Positions 13,003 to 27,915 of a DNA stretch of 64,000 nucleotides are shown in pieces. The stretch is from Brugia malayi (lineage: Eukaryota > Nematoda > Chromadorea > Rhabditida > Onchocercidae): assembly GCF_000002995.4 (NCBI RefSeq), contig NW_025062479.1, positions 15,372,721 through 15,436,720 of the forward strand, written 5' to 3'. The number at the start of each line of letters is the position of its first letter. Within the stretch, counting starts at the first letter, position 1. A program made the translations under genes and the position numbers. Below the pieces are notes generated by a model. It saw only the letters and a program-made list of their open reading frames with translations. It did no database searches and was not told where the DNA came from.

Positions 13003-16000
13003 CATCCAACGCTTCATATCTTATGATGCTGAAATTTCAAATTTGAATTGAGCTAAGGTAGTCCTACTTCTTGTTTTAAATAATAGACTTTAAGCTTTTT
13101 TTTTAAATAATTAATTCAAATTAATTCTAACTTATAAATATACAACTGAAAAATCAGAAAAATACAAGAAATTAAAATTTTCCACATCCATAAAGGAAAT
13201 TAATCAGAAAACAATAAAAAAGAAGTATGATAATTTTGTATATTTAATTTTAAGTTGAAATTTCAATGTTTTATTTTTTGTCTTAAAAATTTTTGTTCAA
13301 TTACCTGAAGAAAAGAAGAAAAAAGGAACAAAAATAAAACAAATGACGAAATAAAATAGAAAGTAGAAGAAGCTAAAATTTAATTTACATGTAAAATTTG
13401 AAGGAAAAAATTGAATTATGAAAGAAAATGATGCAAACATATTGATTAACCACTTATATTATAAAAAAGTATATATTGTAGAGAAAAATTTAGATAAATA
13501 AATATCTTTGTGTACATAAATAGCTTGTGTTAATTTTTTCATTCATTTTTTTATTTTCATAAAACGGATGACATTTTGTTGCTATAACAAATTAAATGGA
13601 GTGAGGACAATTGTTGATGCTAAAAAAAAAAAAATTTCCACTTTGTTTCACATCTATTTTTAAATATATTTTAGTAAATTACTTTTCCACTTTTTTCTTT
13701 GATTCTATAAAAATAGAAGAAATTTTTTATTATATATGCAAAAAAATTTTTTTTTCAAATAGAATGAATTATTAAAAAAAAAAAGATTGAAAGCTTATCA
13801 ATTCAGACTTAACATTTATAAAATGTAAACAAAGAATGCTTTTTTTTCATTAATAAAACTTTTTATTTATTTCTCATTTAATTCTCTTTATATCTGCTGA
13901 ATTGAACTTTTATCATTGACGATATGATTATGATAGGAGAAGTAGCACGAATCCATATATTATAATATTATTTTTGAAATTGTATGAAAAACAAAAAAAA
14001 AAAGTGAAAATTCGCTCTATTTGGAAAAGTTTTTTGTATAAATTATATTAGTATTATTTAATATTGGAATTAACAATAATTTAAATTAACAGAAACTAGA
14101 TTAGCACATATTAGTTTCATAATAAATTAACAATGAGTATTTGAAGAATTACTATAAAACATTGCAAGTTATCTTTCAAGCTTTTTCAATGAGCAAAACA
14201 AACCGGAACCGGTTAAGTGATGATGATGACAAATGCATCATTAAAATAACTGTTGAATATATCATATATAGTTTTTTAATCCAAATATAGAAAATCATAA
14301 TTACTTTTAAATAATAAATCGTAGTAGGCTAATATTTTCTAAAAAAAAGGAAAAATGAGAGTTCTAAACTTAGTAACGGCAATAATTTGAAATTAATAAT
14401 ATACACACTCAAATTTGCGATAAAAAATTAACAGACATAAAAAAATGAATAATTAAACAATAAAATATGAATTAAAGTATTTACATTATTCCAAAGAAAA
14501 ATGGCATAATAAAAGTTGACTTTAAATAAAACTTTTTTATCACCCAATTCTTTTTCATCATTAGTAAAATAACCATTTGCATTTATCTTCATTTTTAAAA
14601 AATTACTTATGATATTCAAAACAAGGTGAAAAACAAGCTTAAAGAATTTAATTTTGTTCTAGGAACCAGAATTTTTTTTTTTTTTTGCTTTTTAATAAAT
14701 ATTATTAAAATGATTCCTCCTATCATCCAAATTTTAATTCATTCCATTTTCTTTTCTATTTTTTAGATGTAAAATTTCTCTATCAAATCTGATTATCATT
14801 ATCACTAGAATATTTTGTTATCAATGATTGTTTATCCTGAAAGAATTAAATGATGAAAAAAAAATTGTTATAATAAAAGTGTACAGTTGTGCTCAAACAA
14901 GCTTTCAACTAATTCTCTTATTTCATTGACAAGTTTGCTCAGCTAAGTAATTTGGTGGTAAAATTCATATATATAAATAATGGAAGCAAAAATATTTTCA
15001 AATAAATAATTTAGTAAAAACAAAAGAAAAAAAGTAATGAAGTAAAAAAATTTTTTCTAACACTTTTTAATTTCTTTCGTTTCAAATTTTATTCTGTTTT
15101 TTTTTTTTTTTTAGATTTTTTTTTTATTTTTTTCTTTTTACACTTATCTCAAAATTTTTTGAAAATTAAGACCATTTCAACGTGAATCATTTTTCACACT
15201 TAAATTTAATTTCAAACATCATTGTCAATATATTTATTAAATTATTCTCTTTGAAGTTATTTTTAAAACTTAAATCTGATTTAATTTGGAACTTCATTGA
15301 ATATTTACCAAATTATCCCATTTCGAATTATTTATTAAGCCTTTAAACTTATTTAATCTCAAATTTTATTAAATTATTATATTAGTTAGTTTTATCACAT
15401 CTTTTAGTATGATGCTGTAACAAATCATTTTTTTTTTCTCTTTTCAAGCATAATGGCATTAATAAAAAGTACTAGTAAATAATAAACAAGCAATACAAGG
15501 CTAAAGCATATCAAACGATGAAAACTCAACCCTCTCACATCACTGAAAAAACTTTTAGAAAAACTGATTAATCATTTCAGTGTGAGAAATGATAAAAGAT
15601 CAAAAACCATTGATAAATACTTTTATTTTGTAATGATTACTAGAAAAAGGAAATCTGTTTGATAAACCATTTCTTAACGGGAATTCATGATTACTCAAAT
15701 ACATCAAATACAAGAATTGATAAATTTCAGTTTTTAAAGTAAGACACATTCTGTAGAAACTTAAGAATGGCAAAATGTAATTTCAAGTAAAGAAGATTTG
15801 AAGTTTTTTTTTTTTTCTAAACAAAAAACAAAATTTCAATCCAAAATTTGATTTTTGTTTTTCAGTTATTTATTAGCATTATAGCTATAATTTTCGAATA
15901 CATCAATCTTTATTGTATAATTAATGTTATTTAATAAATGATAAAAAAGATAAGGATTTGTTTTTGTGAAGAACTATTACTGAGTAATTTTTGTTTAGCT

Positions 16001-19000
16001 TAAATTTTTTTTTTTTAAAACTCAAAAAATTTCATCATTATTTTATCAATATTTTTCTCTTCTATCCACTCTAGTTCTTTCTGCTTTATCTTATCTTTTC
16101 TCTTCCTCTCTCCACCTATTTATTATTTTTTATTATTATTTCATAGTTTTTTTAAGATTGGTAAAATTCACTCAAATGTCATTGAATTTCAATTTCTTTT
16201 CTTTATTTTCATAGAGTGAAAATAACAGAGCGGAAATTCCTATTATTGAACTACTAAATACACAACTGGAAAGGAAAAGTATTTAACTAAAACCTGAGTT
16301 GATTTTTTGAAAAAAAAAGTTCATTTTTTGGAAAAAATAAAAAAATCGAGAAAAGCCATTTAATGATTGAAAAAATTTGAATAATTGTACAGTGATAAGA
16401 TGTGATTAACACAAAAAATTTGCTAAATTTCATGTTATTAAGAGGGATGATAAAGGATGGTAATTCTACTTAGGAAGTAGAAGTGAAAAATAAAGATTTG
16501 ATAAAATTAGTTTCGAACTTAAGTTTAACATAATCAATTAGAAAATTATTGCTAATAATGTGCCAAATGAATAAAATATTATAAAAATTTTGAATGAGCA
16601 ATGATACAAATGCTATAAGTGCGTCATGAATAAATTGACGATGAATAAAATTTCAATAAATAAAATGATTAATACTTAACGTAGCATTCATTAATTTTTG
16701 ATATTTTATCCTCCTTAATTTTTTAATTTTTTCCTTCACTCTGTTCTGTTAAGTAATTAACGCAGCAGAATAAAATAAAATAATAATTGAATAATTCAGG
16801 TTAGCCCATAGGCAATAATAGATAATTCACATAAGTAAACTTAAAGTAACAATAATTAAATAATCCATGCTGACCAACAAAAATAGCAATTATTAAATAT
16901 AACTCATATAAGCGGTAATGATATCCTATATTAATAAATTATTTTTGTTCAATTTCTTTCATCAAAAATGATAATTATTTAAAAATTTGTTAATTTAAGA
17001 TGAAATTAAATTAAGCTAATACCACAAATAAATTGAAATAAAATAAACTAAAATTATATGTACAAATATTACACCAAACAATAATTGATTTTAAACCTAC
17101 AAACTAAATAGTCTGAGATTCAAATAGCAATCAAAGTTGAATGATGTGAAGTGCGTTGAAATAAAGAAAAAACAATAAAACTGGAATTAAATGCATATAA
17201 AAGAAGTAAATTCAGTTAAATGAACATATATAAAAGAAAAAAGAATAAAATTAGGACAGTAATGTGAAATATTTGATAATAAAAGCAATAGCATTTGCTA
17301 ACAGTACCACTTCTAATCTTTCAAATAACTTTGATTTGATTTTAAATTTCATGTACTTTTTGCAAGAACAGTGCAACACATGATTAATTGATCAACAATA
17401 TCAAATTTATCAATTTTGAAACTATTATATCGACTCCGTTCTTTATTTTACTTCCTCTCTTCTGCTCATTTTATTTATGCTGGAAGCTAATTTGTAAATT
17501 TTGAGATTTTAACAAAATTCTAAATGAAATTAAAATTGAAATATTAAAAACTAAGCCCAATTATATATAATTCACCCATTCCAATAAGATTTATAAATTT
17601 AATTGAATGTTACTGTCTAATGAATAATAAAATTGGCAAAAAGAGCAAATTAATAAGAAAAAATGCAAAATAAAAAAAAATGCTCAACTATCTTTTATTA
17701 ATTAAAACAATAAGTGAATGAATAATTTAGTTTTCAATATAAATTAATAAAATTTAAAAATACAACCATAATTCTTTCATCGTAAATTTTAGTCTTCGAT
17801 TTAACTAATTTTTAACTAAATCACCAATTAAGAAATATAACAGTTTATGGACAAATTAAAATAGTTTTTTTTTTTTAGCTGCACTTAAAATGTGAAATTA
17901 TTTGACATAAAATAACATCGATGGTTTCTAATAAAAATTAGAATTGATGTAATAAAACTATTTTTATAACATTAAATCATAAAAAAAACATTGATACAAA
18001 ATAATGCTTCAATTTCTCGAATAATTAGTCATAAAAATGAGTAATAATTTCAGCTAATTGCATGAAAAGGAAAAAAAAAAGAAGCGCAAATGTCATTTCA
18101 TTACAAACAAATATTAAATGATTTTTGAGACGATATATTAATTTCAGAAATTATTAGTGTAAAAAAATATTAATATTTTGGAGAAATTGTCATTAAGAAG
18201 CATGAACGTATTGGATTAATTTTCAAAATTATTAAATACTCAATTCAAATAGATGAAAAATTCTTAAATTGATAACATTTTTCTTGAAGAAAACAATAAA
18301 ATGTTGTTTTTAATGTAAGCTTTTCGAGCTAAAAAGAAAGCACCAACAAAAAAATTTTATTTCGATTTTTTATTTCTTTTTTTTTAGATAAAAAGGAATA
18401 ACAAAAGTTTTTAGTGCAATAATTGCTTGCACACTGAAAAAAAAATCCGTTTTTTAAATTAATTTGAATTGCTCAGATTCGATTAAAATTTAAGTTATCA
18501 TCTGATGACAATCAAAACACTAGCACGCTTTTATGCTTAATATTTTTATCATTCCATAGTTGATATTAATTTACTTTTTTTTTTTTTGATTACTAATAAG
18601 ATTAAACTCAAATATTGAAATAATGTTAAACAGCACTAAATTTTCAAAATTTCAGTAACTTCAAAAATTACCAAAATAAGTTTCAATATAATTTATTAAT
18701 GATATCGAACTAAAATATGATTAACACCAATTTGTTAGACATCATTCAAATGCAAAATTTAGAACAAAAAATTTAATAAAGAATTTAATACCTTTTGCTG
18801 CAGCACTGAAATTACACAAATTTCATTTAAAAATTAAAAGTAGTACAATATATTTCAAATTATAAATCTTTAGATATCGAATTTATTTCTAAAACAACGA
18901 TTTAAAAATGACTAAAGTGAACTATTTTCAAAAAAAAAAAAAAAAAAAAGAAAAAGAAATAAATAATAAAACAAAGTAAAAGTTACATTCAGGAATATGA

Positions 19001-19179
19001 CTTCGGACAATAAAATTCAATTTTTAACAAACGGAAAAACGACATCTTTTCCTGTTTTTCAGTTATCCCTGTAATTTGTATTCGGAATTCAATCCTATTT
19101 GTAGAATTTTCTTATCTTTTTTTTAAATTGTTACCGTAAAGCATATATTCAAATAATAGCTGTTCTTCTAAAATAATTA

Positions 19180-19620
19180 TTCAATCAGCTGCTTGCTTGC
19201 CTGCTCTTCCGCTTTTTATCTTCTCGTCTTTTTCTTTTCCGGAAGATAATTAAAGTTTTATTAGCACTTGAACTACTACTTTATGAAGGGAGCATTTTAA
19301 TAAGCCCTGAATTACTGATGATCTATTGATGACATTATACAATGACATCTCTGCCTCTTGAAACCATCATAAGTACCTCGCTGATTACGTATGAGAGATA
19401 TCCTGTTTGACACAGGAATATTGTCATATAAACTCTAAATGAGAAATCATGCACTAAGAGACAGTTCGGAATACCAGTACTGCACTGAAAAGAGATAATC
19501 TAGAATTCTAGAGTTAGTCGAGACTCCTGCATGAAAAGCAGATGGTCGAGAGTTTTAGAGATAATCCAGAAAAGGATGAAACTGTATGTTTAAGAAATCG
19601 ATGCGATGCAATTTATTATT
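19180..19620. other. Compositional island in the gene-poor interval
   Basis: This stretch is visibly less A/T-homopolymeric than its surroundings and has mixed-sequence content. It contains a short perfect inverted repeat, TCCTGT-TTGAC-ACAGGA, at about 19400-19416. A 68-codon plus-strand frame (19542-19748) runs out of it but ends in a poly-F stretch and resembles nothing known. It could be a regulatory element, an untranslated exon or a noncoding RNA gene. Confidence 0.3.
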
Positions 19621-22600
19621 TTTCTGCTTGTTTTTACGTTATCACAATTTTTAGAAATAAATTTTTCTTTTTTTTTTTTTTATTGCACTGCTGCTCTTAT
19701 TCTGTGATTGAATCACAAAAAAATATGGCTGAATTTATCACTTGTTAAATTTAAAAGATAAAAAAAAGAATGAAGAATTTAGAAAATTTTGTTTTTTCCT
19801 TTTAATTCATGAAAATATTCTAGAATTTCCCGTTCATTAAAAAAATGCTTTAAATTTTCATCATTTCAGTAATAATTTCATTTAAAAATTCTACGTAATT
19901 CATTCATACTGCACTTATTATTTCTTTTTCAAAAATTTTTTTCAGAATTCATTGGAATACTGTATTTTCTTAAAAATTTTGTCAGTAATTAATCACTTTC
20001 ATCAAATTTTAAGTTTTAAAAACGATTTAAAAAAAAAATGCTAATTATATCCATTTTTCTTGTTCAGAATTAATTCTTAGCATATTTGAAAATAAATGAA
20101 ATTGAACCGGATGTAACTGAATTGAACTTAATAAAAAAATGGAAAAAACCGGATAAAAAATAAAATCCGGGTGAAACTGAATATGTTCCATTTTGGTATG
20201 AAGAAATAGAAAAAAAAAAATCTTGTTTCGGGAAATACAGACATATTCTGATTAATTGTTGGGTTATTCACGTGAGATGAAGTCGCGCGAACTCTTAAAA
20301 AAACATTATGAAAATACGTGATATCTCTTTATGTTTATATATAATCATTTAGAGTTGTGAATCCTCTTTTTTTTTTTTTTAATTATATTTTTCATATTAG
20401 CAGATTGAAATAATAGAAAAGATAAGTTCAACTAATTGCAATTCACTTAGATGATGCGCAACTTATAAAAAAAAGGAAAAAATTTTAAGCAGACAGTTGT
20501 TTTTGAAACTTTAAGCTTGGTATCAAAAATTACAAGTATTTCATACCAAAATTATTATTAACACGTGTTAGATATTTCTTTTTTTATATATACGAAAATA
20601 ATTGTTTGATAAATGTCACTTATTTGATAAAAAATGATAGTCAATAGGGATAATTGAAAGCGCAGGTAGCAAGAATAATAATTATTTTGAAAGCGTTTAT
20701 GTAAATGATTTATAATGCTTTAATTTTAATTCATTGATTGGCAATAAATTTCAAAAGTCAACAAAAAATTAGATTGAAGGTAAAAATTTTGGTTGCTTTC
20801 TAAATGAAAAATATTTCTTTAAAAAATCTTTGCGATAAAATTTTCATTATTTCTATATTTCTTATTGCATAGTAATCAAACTTTGTTAGTAAATAAGAAA
20901 TAAGAAAAAATGAAACGTGTGTTTAAATTTGAAGATAAAATAATAACATAATGAAATAATTTGAATATTTTGGTAAGTGACACAAATGAATTTGTCTCAC
21001 CTTTTTTTTCAAATTAATTTTTCTAAAGGAAGGGATAAAAGAAGCAAATGGAATTGCCATTATTTAATCGAAATTTTGTTTGTGTAATAATGAGAAATTG
21101 TTCTCATCAATTTTAAATTTATTTGTAAATTCTAATGACACTCAAAATTTCGTACGAAAACAAAAAAAAAAAAGATGGTGAGAGAAGCTATAAAAGCAAA
21201 AATAATCCTACATTTAAGTATAATGAAATAAAAAAGTAAACATCATGAAATACTATAATTTGGTGTTATTATATTTAAAGCATAGCGATATTTGTAAATT
21301 CAAATTAAAAAAAAAAAAACTTTAAAATCTCTTCTTAACACCTTATTCTAAGTTTATCACCTTAAAAACATCCAATCTTTCAAAAAAAATTTTGCAACTG
21401 GTTTATAATCTACAGCTTATTCAAAATTAAAGTCATGATAAGACAATTTGAGACTGGTAAAATTAAAATTTTGTCCAAACAACAGGAGTGGCTTGAATCA
21501 TTATTTTAATCAATTGTGATGATCAAATAAATATAAAATTATGATAAAAGTTGTGATATAGGATTACCTTGTTATTGATAATAATGGAACAAACAAAAAA
21601 GCTAAAAATTTCCTAATTAAATCTCGTAATGAGAAGAAAACAAATATGCTATTCGATTCCTCTGCAATTTGCTAAAATGCAATCATTTCCTGGAATTGAA
21701 TCGTTAAATAATTTGGTATGAATGATAGAATTTTCATTAAAAAAAAAAACAGTTTATAATTGCAAAAAAAAAAAAAAAATTCTTAGGCTATTAAATAGAA
21801 TCATACGGAACAGTTCATTCCAATCAAGCAGCAAATGTTTTATTTTAATAGCCTAAGGCTTATTAAAATATACTGAAATTTTGTCCTAGGATATTGCATT
21901 TGTGCTATATAAAAATAAAACAAACAACGAAATATCAAAAATTGATATTCAAAAATTTGCAACAAAAATTATAGCTATATGCACTTTGGTAATGTTAAAA
22001 GAAAAAGTATAGAAAAGGTGATTCTCTCCCTCTCCCTCTCTCTTTTTCTCTTTGTCTTTTCTCTTTCTTTTTCTTAAGATAATGAACAAATGATGTAGCT
22101 GCAATAATTTTTATAGATTTATGTGCTTTAGTAAATTAACTGATTGGTTAAAAAATTCCAAGGTTTCAAGTTCCATTCGTTTTAAACAGATGTCTGTCTA
22201 GGTGATGATAAAAGAGAGAAGTTGAAAAAAGAAGATAAGATATGATAGGATAAAATGAAATCAATTGATTAGTATAGTTCCTATCTTTTTGTCATTGCTG
22301 TGATGTTAAAAAATGATAAATAATGGATAAAATGAAACGAATTGAAATAAATGTATTCCTTTTTTTTTGTTAGGGAGAAAAAACGCGGGGAAGAATTATT
22401 TTCCATATTATAATCTAATTGCAAATTGTTTCTCATAATTTTTCGTTCAATAATGTTTTGCTTATTTCAATTTTGATTTATTTATTCCACAACTATTAAT
22501 TCATTTTAAAATTTCGCGAAACAAAATTTGCCAACGATCGAATCAATAGTAACCGAATGTATAAATCAATATAATTTTATAAACATTTTGATTTATTTGA

Positions 22601-24236
22601 TTAAAGCTTGAAAATTTTAAGGTATTATCGCAAAAAAAAAAAACTGATTCGCCTAATAAGAATAAAAAATCAATTTATTTTCGATGCTGATTATATATTA
22701 CACTATAAAATATTTACGTGACATTTTATCATTGATTTATTGATTTGATAAGATAAAATACAATGATATTTTAGCAGAAAAAATGAACAAGTTAATTATG
22801 TAATTTTTATTAAAATGATATGTGTGTAATATGATAAAGAATACCATAAATACAGAATTTTTTTTTTTAATTTTCTTACTCCAGTGTGGCTATAAAATAA
22901 ATGATTAAATGTATTTGAAATGGACAAATTTAAGTCTAAATCGATAATTTAAAGTTTAAACCTGAGCCTTTATGCAATAGCTTTGTTATCACTTACAAAA
23001 TATGTGAACAAATGTTAATTTTTTCAACTGTTCGAATTTCAACACTGATAATAATCTTTTAGACTGCGAGAATTTTTAACACTGGGGAAAAATATTGCGA
23101 ACTTTTTTAGGGAAAACAAAATTTTGGTAAATTAAACTTTTCATTTCCTAATTTGATAACAAGAAAGAAAGTTTCGAAAAAAGCGTACAAATTATGAAGT
23201 ATTGATTTCAAATTTAGCATTATTCATACCAAATCATCGATATATCTATACTCAAGCTGTATAAACATGAATCAATTTTTTTAAATGACTCCTCAGTAAT
23301 AAACATTCATAATAATGATCGATGTTTGAAATCTATTTTAAAAAATGAGGTTAAATTTTAATTGAATATAAATTAATCATTGATAAACTTTAACAGATTA
23401 ATTAAGTTTTGAATTATTTTGGTAATACTGTTCATTTTGTAATTATAAAATAAAAAATTATTACTATCTTACTGCAATGCATGTTTTCTATTTATGTTCG
23501 TTATATATTCCACTTCATTCATACAATTCTCTCAACATTTCAATGATAATGTCTCCTATGACTTATCTTGTCAGTACCTTATTTTCTCTGGTGATATTTT
23601 ATGATAAAAACTAATTGATAGTTTAATTGTAAAAGGTTATAAGTCCATTTAGATAAAAAAAATTCCCACTAAATTTATTTTCATTTATTCATTAAGCTAT
23701 GAATCAGTAATTAGAGAGCAATTAGAAAGCTATAAAAATTTTGCAGATTATTCTTTTGGAAATAAATAGTTTCTATTAGTAGACATAAAACAGATATCTT
23801 CTTTTAATCATTTGAATGATTAAATGTTTAAATTGATTTATTGAAAATATTGAGACTTTATAAAAATGATTCATTAATCTTTCATTCCCTTTTTTTTTTT
23901 TTTTTGTATAATTTTTGATTAAAATAGCAGAACAATCAAGTTAAATGATTCAGGTAGTGATGGAAAACTTTTTTTAATTATCAATTTAAATTAGTGTTTA
24001 AGTTAAATTTTTTGAAATTTAACAATGATAAAAAAAAAAGTTTGTAAAATTTTTTCACTTATATATTTGATAAGAGATAATTATGCATATAATATTTTCA
24101 TTGTTAAAATGAGTAGCAACGTAAGGATAATTACATTTTTTCCCAACAATTAGTTTTTTTTCTTTGGGTAATAATTTAATGGCATGGAGACAATTTTTTC
24201 ACAGCGTACAGTGTAATGAGCATTTGGCAATTAAAT

Positions 24237-24640
24237 TTCATAGTGAGGCCGAGCTGAACTAGTTGGCAAGGAAAAGATGGACTGGGTTAGACTGGGCTGA
24301 ACTAGGTTAGGCTGGTTGCGGAGTGATATGGATGAGCTGTTTTGTGGGAATGATTACGGGTTGGTGAGAGGTAGAAGCATGGGTAGGGGAATGAAAGATC
24401 GGTTTACATTGTATTAATCGAAGAAATGCTAGAGATTACTATAAGGTGAGAGATAGTGTTATGGCAGAGATTGAGAAACTTCACAAAAATCGGAGCGGCA
24501 AGTATTGTAGCAGGGAGGAAGAGTAATGGAAGTAAGTGTTAGAGGTGAAGAAATGGTTCAGTTATTGAAGTTGTGAAATAGCACAGGTTAAGAAATTGAG
24601 GGAGTTGTTGAAAGGTAGTGTTCGACATTTGGAGAATATT
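24237..24640 (+). other. G-rich, C-poor strand-asymmetric segment
   Basis: The plus strand becomes strongly G-rich and C-poor for about 400 bases, unlike both flanks. It contains GGGTTAG, GGTTAGGC and CTGGGC-type pieces near 24284-24315. No continuous coding frame crosses it. It ends about 340 bases before the Rab GGTase start codon, so a transcribed 5' region is possible. A degenerate repeat is the alternative. Confidence 0.35.
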
Positions 24641-24960
24641 TGGTTGGAAGAATATTTGAAATTTGCGGAATTGAAATATTATATGATTTTTTAATTTCAA
24701 CTAGTATAAAGTCACTATACAATATTGGTGTTTCTTTAAAAAAAAAAAAAAAAAAAAAAAGAAGATTTTTCTTTAAAAATAATTCTGAAAAAAAAAAGCT
24801 GCGGAAGTTTTTAAAATTGATGAAACATTTGAAATTGTTTCAAGTTGAATTACATCAATTCATTTTGTCAAATACTGTAACTATCTGAAAATATTATTTT
24901 TATTATTTACTTTATTTATTTGAATTACATGTTACAATATATTTGCTTCTTTTTTCTCTC

Positions 24961-24968
24961 AGTTTCAG
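24961..24968 (+). promoter_or_regulatory. Candidate splice or trans-splice acceptor before Rab GGTase alpha
   Basis: A pyrimidine-rich run ends in CTCTCAG (AG at 24961-24962), followed by a second TTTCAG ending at 24968, only 14-20 bases before the ATG at 24982. In nematodes this arrangement commonly marks a spliced-leader acceptor; a 5'UTR intron is equally possible. Confidence 0.45.
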
Positions 24969-24981
24969 ATTAAAAGGAAAG

Positions 24982-27879
24982 ATGCATTTTGTGAAGAAAG
25001 TAGCAACAACTGAAGAGCAAAAATTGAAGATAGAAAAAGAAAGGACTGAAAAATTGAAAATTTACTGTAAATTGAGGGATCGCATCTTTGAGAAACGGAT
25101 GAAAGGTAATATTTCGCGTTATTTAAATAATTTGCTTATGTATCATATATCTGTTTAGAAGTTATTGGTGTTTTGTACATTCTTAATTTGTTTAGATGGA
25201 ATTCTGAGATAAAACTTCACAAAGTTAACAATGTTATTAATGTCATAGCGTTAGAACTGTAAACTGTGTACGAAAAAGTTTTTTTTTTTTTTGTGTGTGT
25301 TCAAATATCAAATATTTTTTGTATTTCAATATCAAATAGAGGATAATCAGACAAGTAACCATTAACAAATAATTCAATTCTGATAAATAGATAAGGATAG
25401 TAATACTGCTTGCCTTGACTGTTTTCGATTATTTTTAAGTTGGGACAGTCGGAGTTTTCATCTTAATGTTTAAAAATCTTTAAATATTTAATTTTTAATA
25501 TCGCTTTAGATATTTAATTTAATATATTTTTAATATCGCGCATAAATTTGATGAGGAAATGCAGTTTTTAATTAAAATTTGTAAACTTGTTTTTTTATAA
25601 GTTCAAATCTGAACGTTATAGGTGAACTGGACGAGGAAATGTTATTACTAACAGCTTCTTTGCTTGAAAAAAACCCAGATATTTACACATTTTGGAATAT
25701 TCGTCGCCAAGTGATCAATTTATTGTCAATGGTTGAAGAATTTTATTCATTCAGCTTTGGCTTACCGTAACCTAGCTAAGTTAGAGATTATTTGGGTAAC
25801 TGAAAGTTGTAACTGATGCGAGTGTTGCGGATATCCATCCTAATTAATTTTTTAACATGTGAAAATGCAGGTGATGTGAAGTGTGAGAAATTTTATATGT
25901 ACAAGTTGCATATAAAAAACAATGTTTTTTTTTTTTGAATTTTTTTTTCTAAGACTTTCAGAATTTTTGGTAACAACATCCTTAAAAAATTTCCCTGAAA
26001 TCTTCAGAATGTAACTTTCTTCAGTAAGCGATAGTCAGTATAAGCCAGCATGTAACTGACAATTCATATAGAAAATAATAATTAATAAAATACGTAATAA
26101 AGGAAGATTTCAGAATAATACATGAAATGATTCGTTATCTGTAGTTACTTTTTTTTCCAGAAATTATCAGAAGAAAGCGACGAAGAAAATACAAAGAGAA
26201 AGGATCGCATATTTCTCTCAGAACTGTTATTAACAGAAGCTAGCTTAAAGGTATTTGCTTTATTTAATGTTTATTTTTCAGTTAGTTCAATCATAACGTT
26301 TTCCGTTTAGAGAAAACAGATTTTTCGTATTAAAAATTTATAGGATATCATTTTTTTTTTTTAAAATACATTGCTGCATGTACAAAGAATTTTGCCTCTT
26401 CTGCTTTTGCTTCATAGATTTGATCTGAATTGTTCTTTCATTCCTGACATCCTATCCGTTTTGAAGAATAAAACTGAAAATGCAGTCAGCTGTTTTATAA
26501 ATCTATAAGATTAAAATAAAATGTTGTAAACGAAGCATTTACATAAACTACAAAGAGAAAATATTATGAAATGTTTTAGTCTTCATTACCATCAACTCTG
26601 GGGTATTTTCATATATTCTGCATTAAGGCAAATTCCAAATCATATTGTGCCTGGTTTTATCGTCTTTGGTGTTTCAAACAATTGTCAAACCCAGATATAG
26701 CGGAGGAATTAGCAGCTTGCGAAAAATTTTTGAAGCTGGATGGTAGAAATTTTCATTGCTGGGACTACCGGCGAGAAATAGCTCGATTTGGTTCTCATTC
26801 AGCTGAAGAAGAACTCAAGTAATAATTACGAATAGAATTTAAACTAATTGTTGGCTATTAGTACATCTACTGTGGGTTTGTTGAACGATTATTGTGATTA
26901 TTTAATTGTTAGTTTTGGTACATAGATTATTTGATATTTCTTTGTAGGCTTTTTCAAATTTCAGTATTCGTTCAGAACTATTTAATATTCTTCTGTGAAA
27001 ATGAAGAAAAAATGAAAAATTAATTCCTAAATACTAAAGACTGGTAATATTATAGAGAATGTGAGAATTAAAATTAGAGAAATTAATTCTAACTTTTTAG
27101 GTTTTCAGATAGATTGATTAATGCAAACTTCAGTAATTATTCCTCATGGCACTATCGTTCGTCTCTTCTGCCATCATTATTCCCTGATACTGAAAATCAG
27201 CTAACTGTAGATAAACCAACATTATATAATGAATACCGAGTATGGTTTTTTTCTCTTTCCTTAGGATTGATCCCGTTCTGAAAGTTTTTATTGATTTCTA
27301 TAATATAGATTGAAATGAAGAGTTAAAGGTTTTTGTTAGGATGTTTTATGTAACTGGCATTTCTCACTGATTGTATAACTTCTCAATGGCGGCGAACACC
27401 TCGCACTAATGATTCGAAAAATTCTAGTTACTTAATAGTTTCTCTGAATCGGATAAGATTGATTGCTTGGGACAGTCACTTAAACCACCTGTGAATATAT
27501 TTTTTTCTATTCCCCAAAATAGAATTCCTTTGCTGAATAATGCATTTATTTTGTACTCTAAACTAAACTCAAATTGTTCAACTCATGTTCTGATTTTCTC
27601 CTCCTTCTTTTTTTTATTGGTATATAACAATTTACACTTTTTTGTCTTTATTTTTTTCTTTTTTTTTTTTTTTTTTTTAGGAAATATCATTCAGTTTTAT
27701 CACCTTTGTTAATCTTCATTATTTTAAGAAACTGGAAAATGCGTTTTTTACGGATCCCGAAGATCAAAGTGCTTGGATATTTGCTGAATGGCTTTTACTG
27801 TCTGATGAAAAGAGAAAAAAATGTGAGTAATTTTAGTTGTTTTCTTACCAAATGTTTTTTAATATATATATATATATAT

Positions 27880-27915
<36 letters not shown>

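Larger units (their letters stand above)
12317..24236. other. Long gene-poor interval, about 12 kb
   Basis: No open reading frame here resembles a protein I recognise, and no splice-linked series of exons could be assembled on either strand. It is mostly A/T homopolymers, with local features listed separately (hairpin at 12970-13002, island at about 19180-19620). It separates the 5' end of the degenerin (minus) from the Rab GGTase gene (plus). It probably holds divergent promoters, and could also hold untranslated first exons of either gene. Confidence 0.6.

Noticed and set aside
24284..24315. Interstitial telomere array
   Set aside because: TTAGGC occurs only once with loosely similar neighbours; there is no true tandem array.
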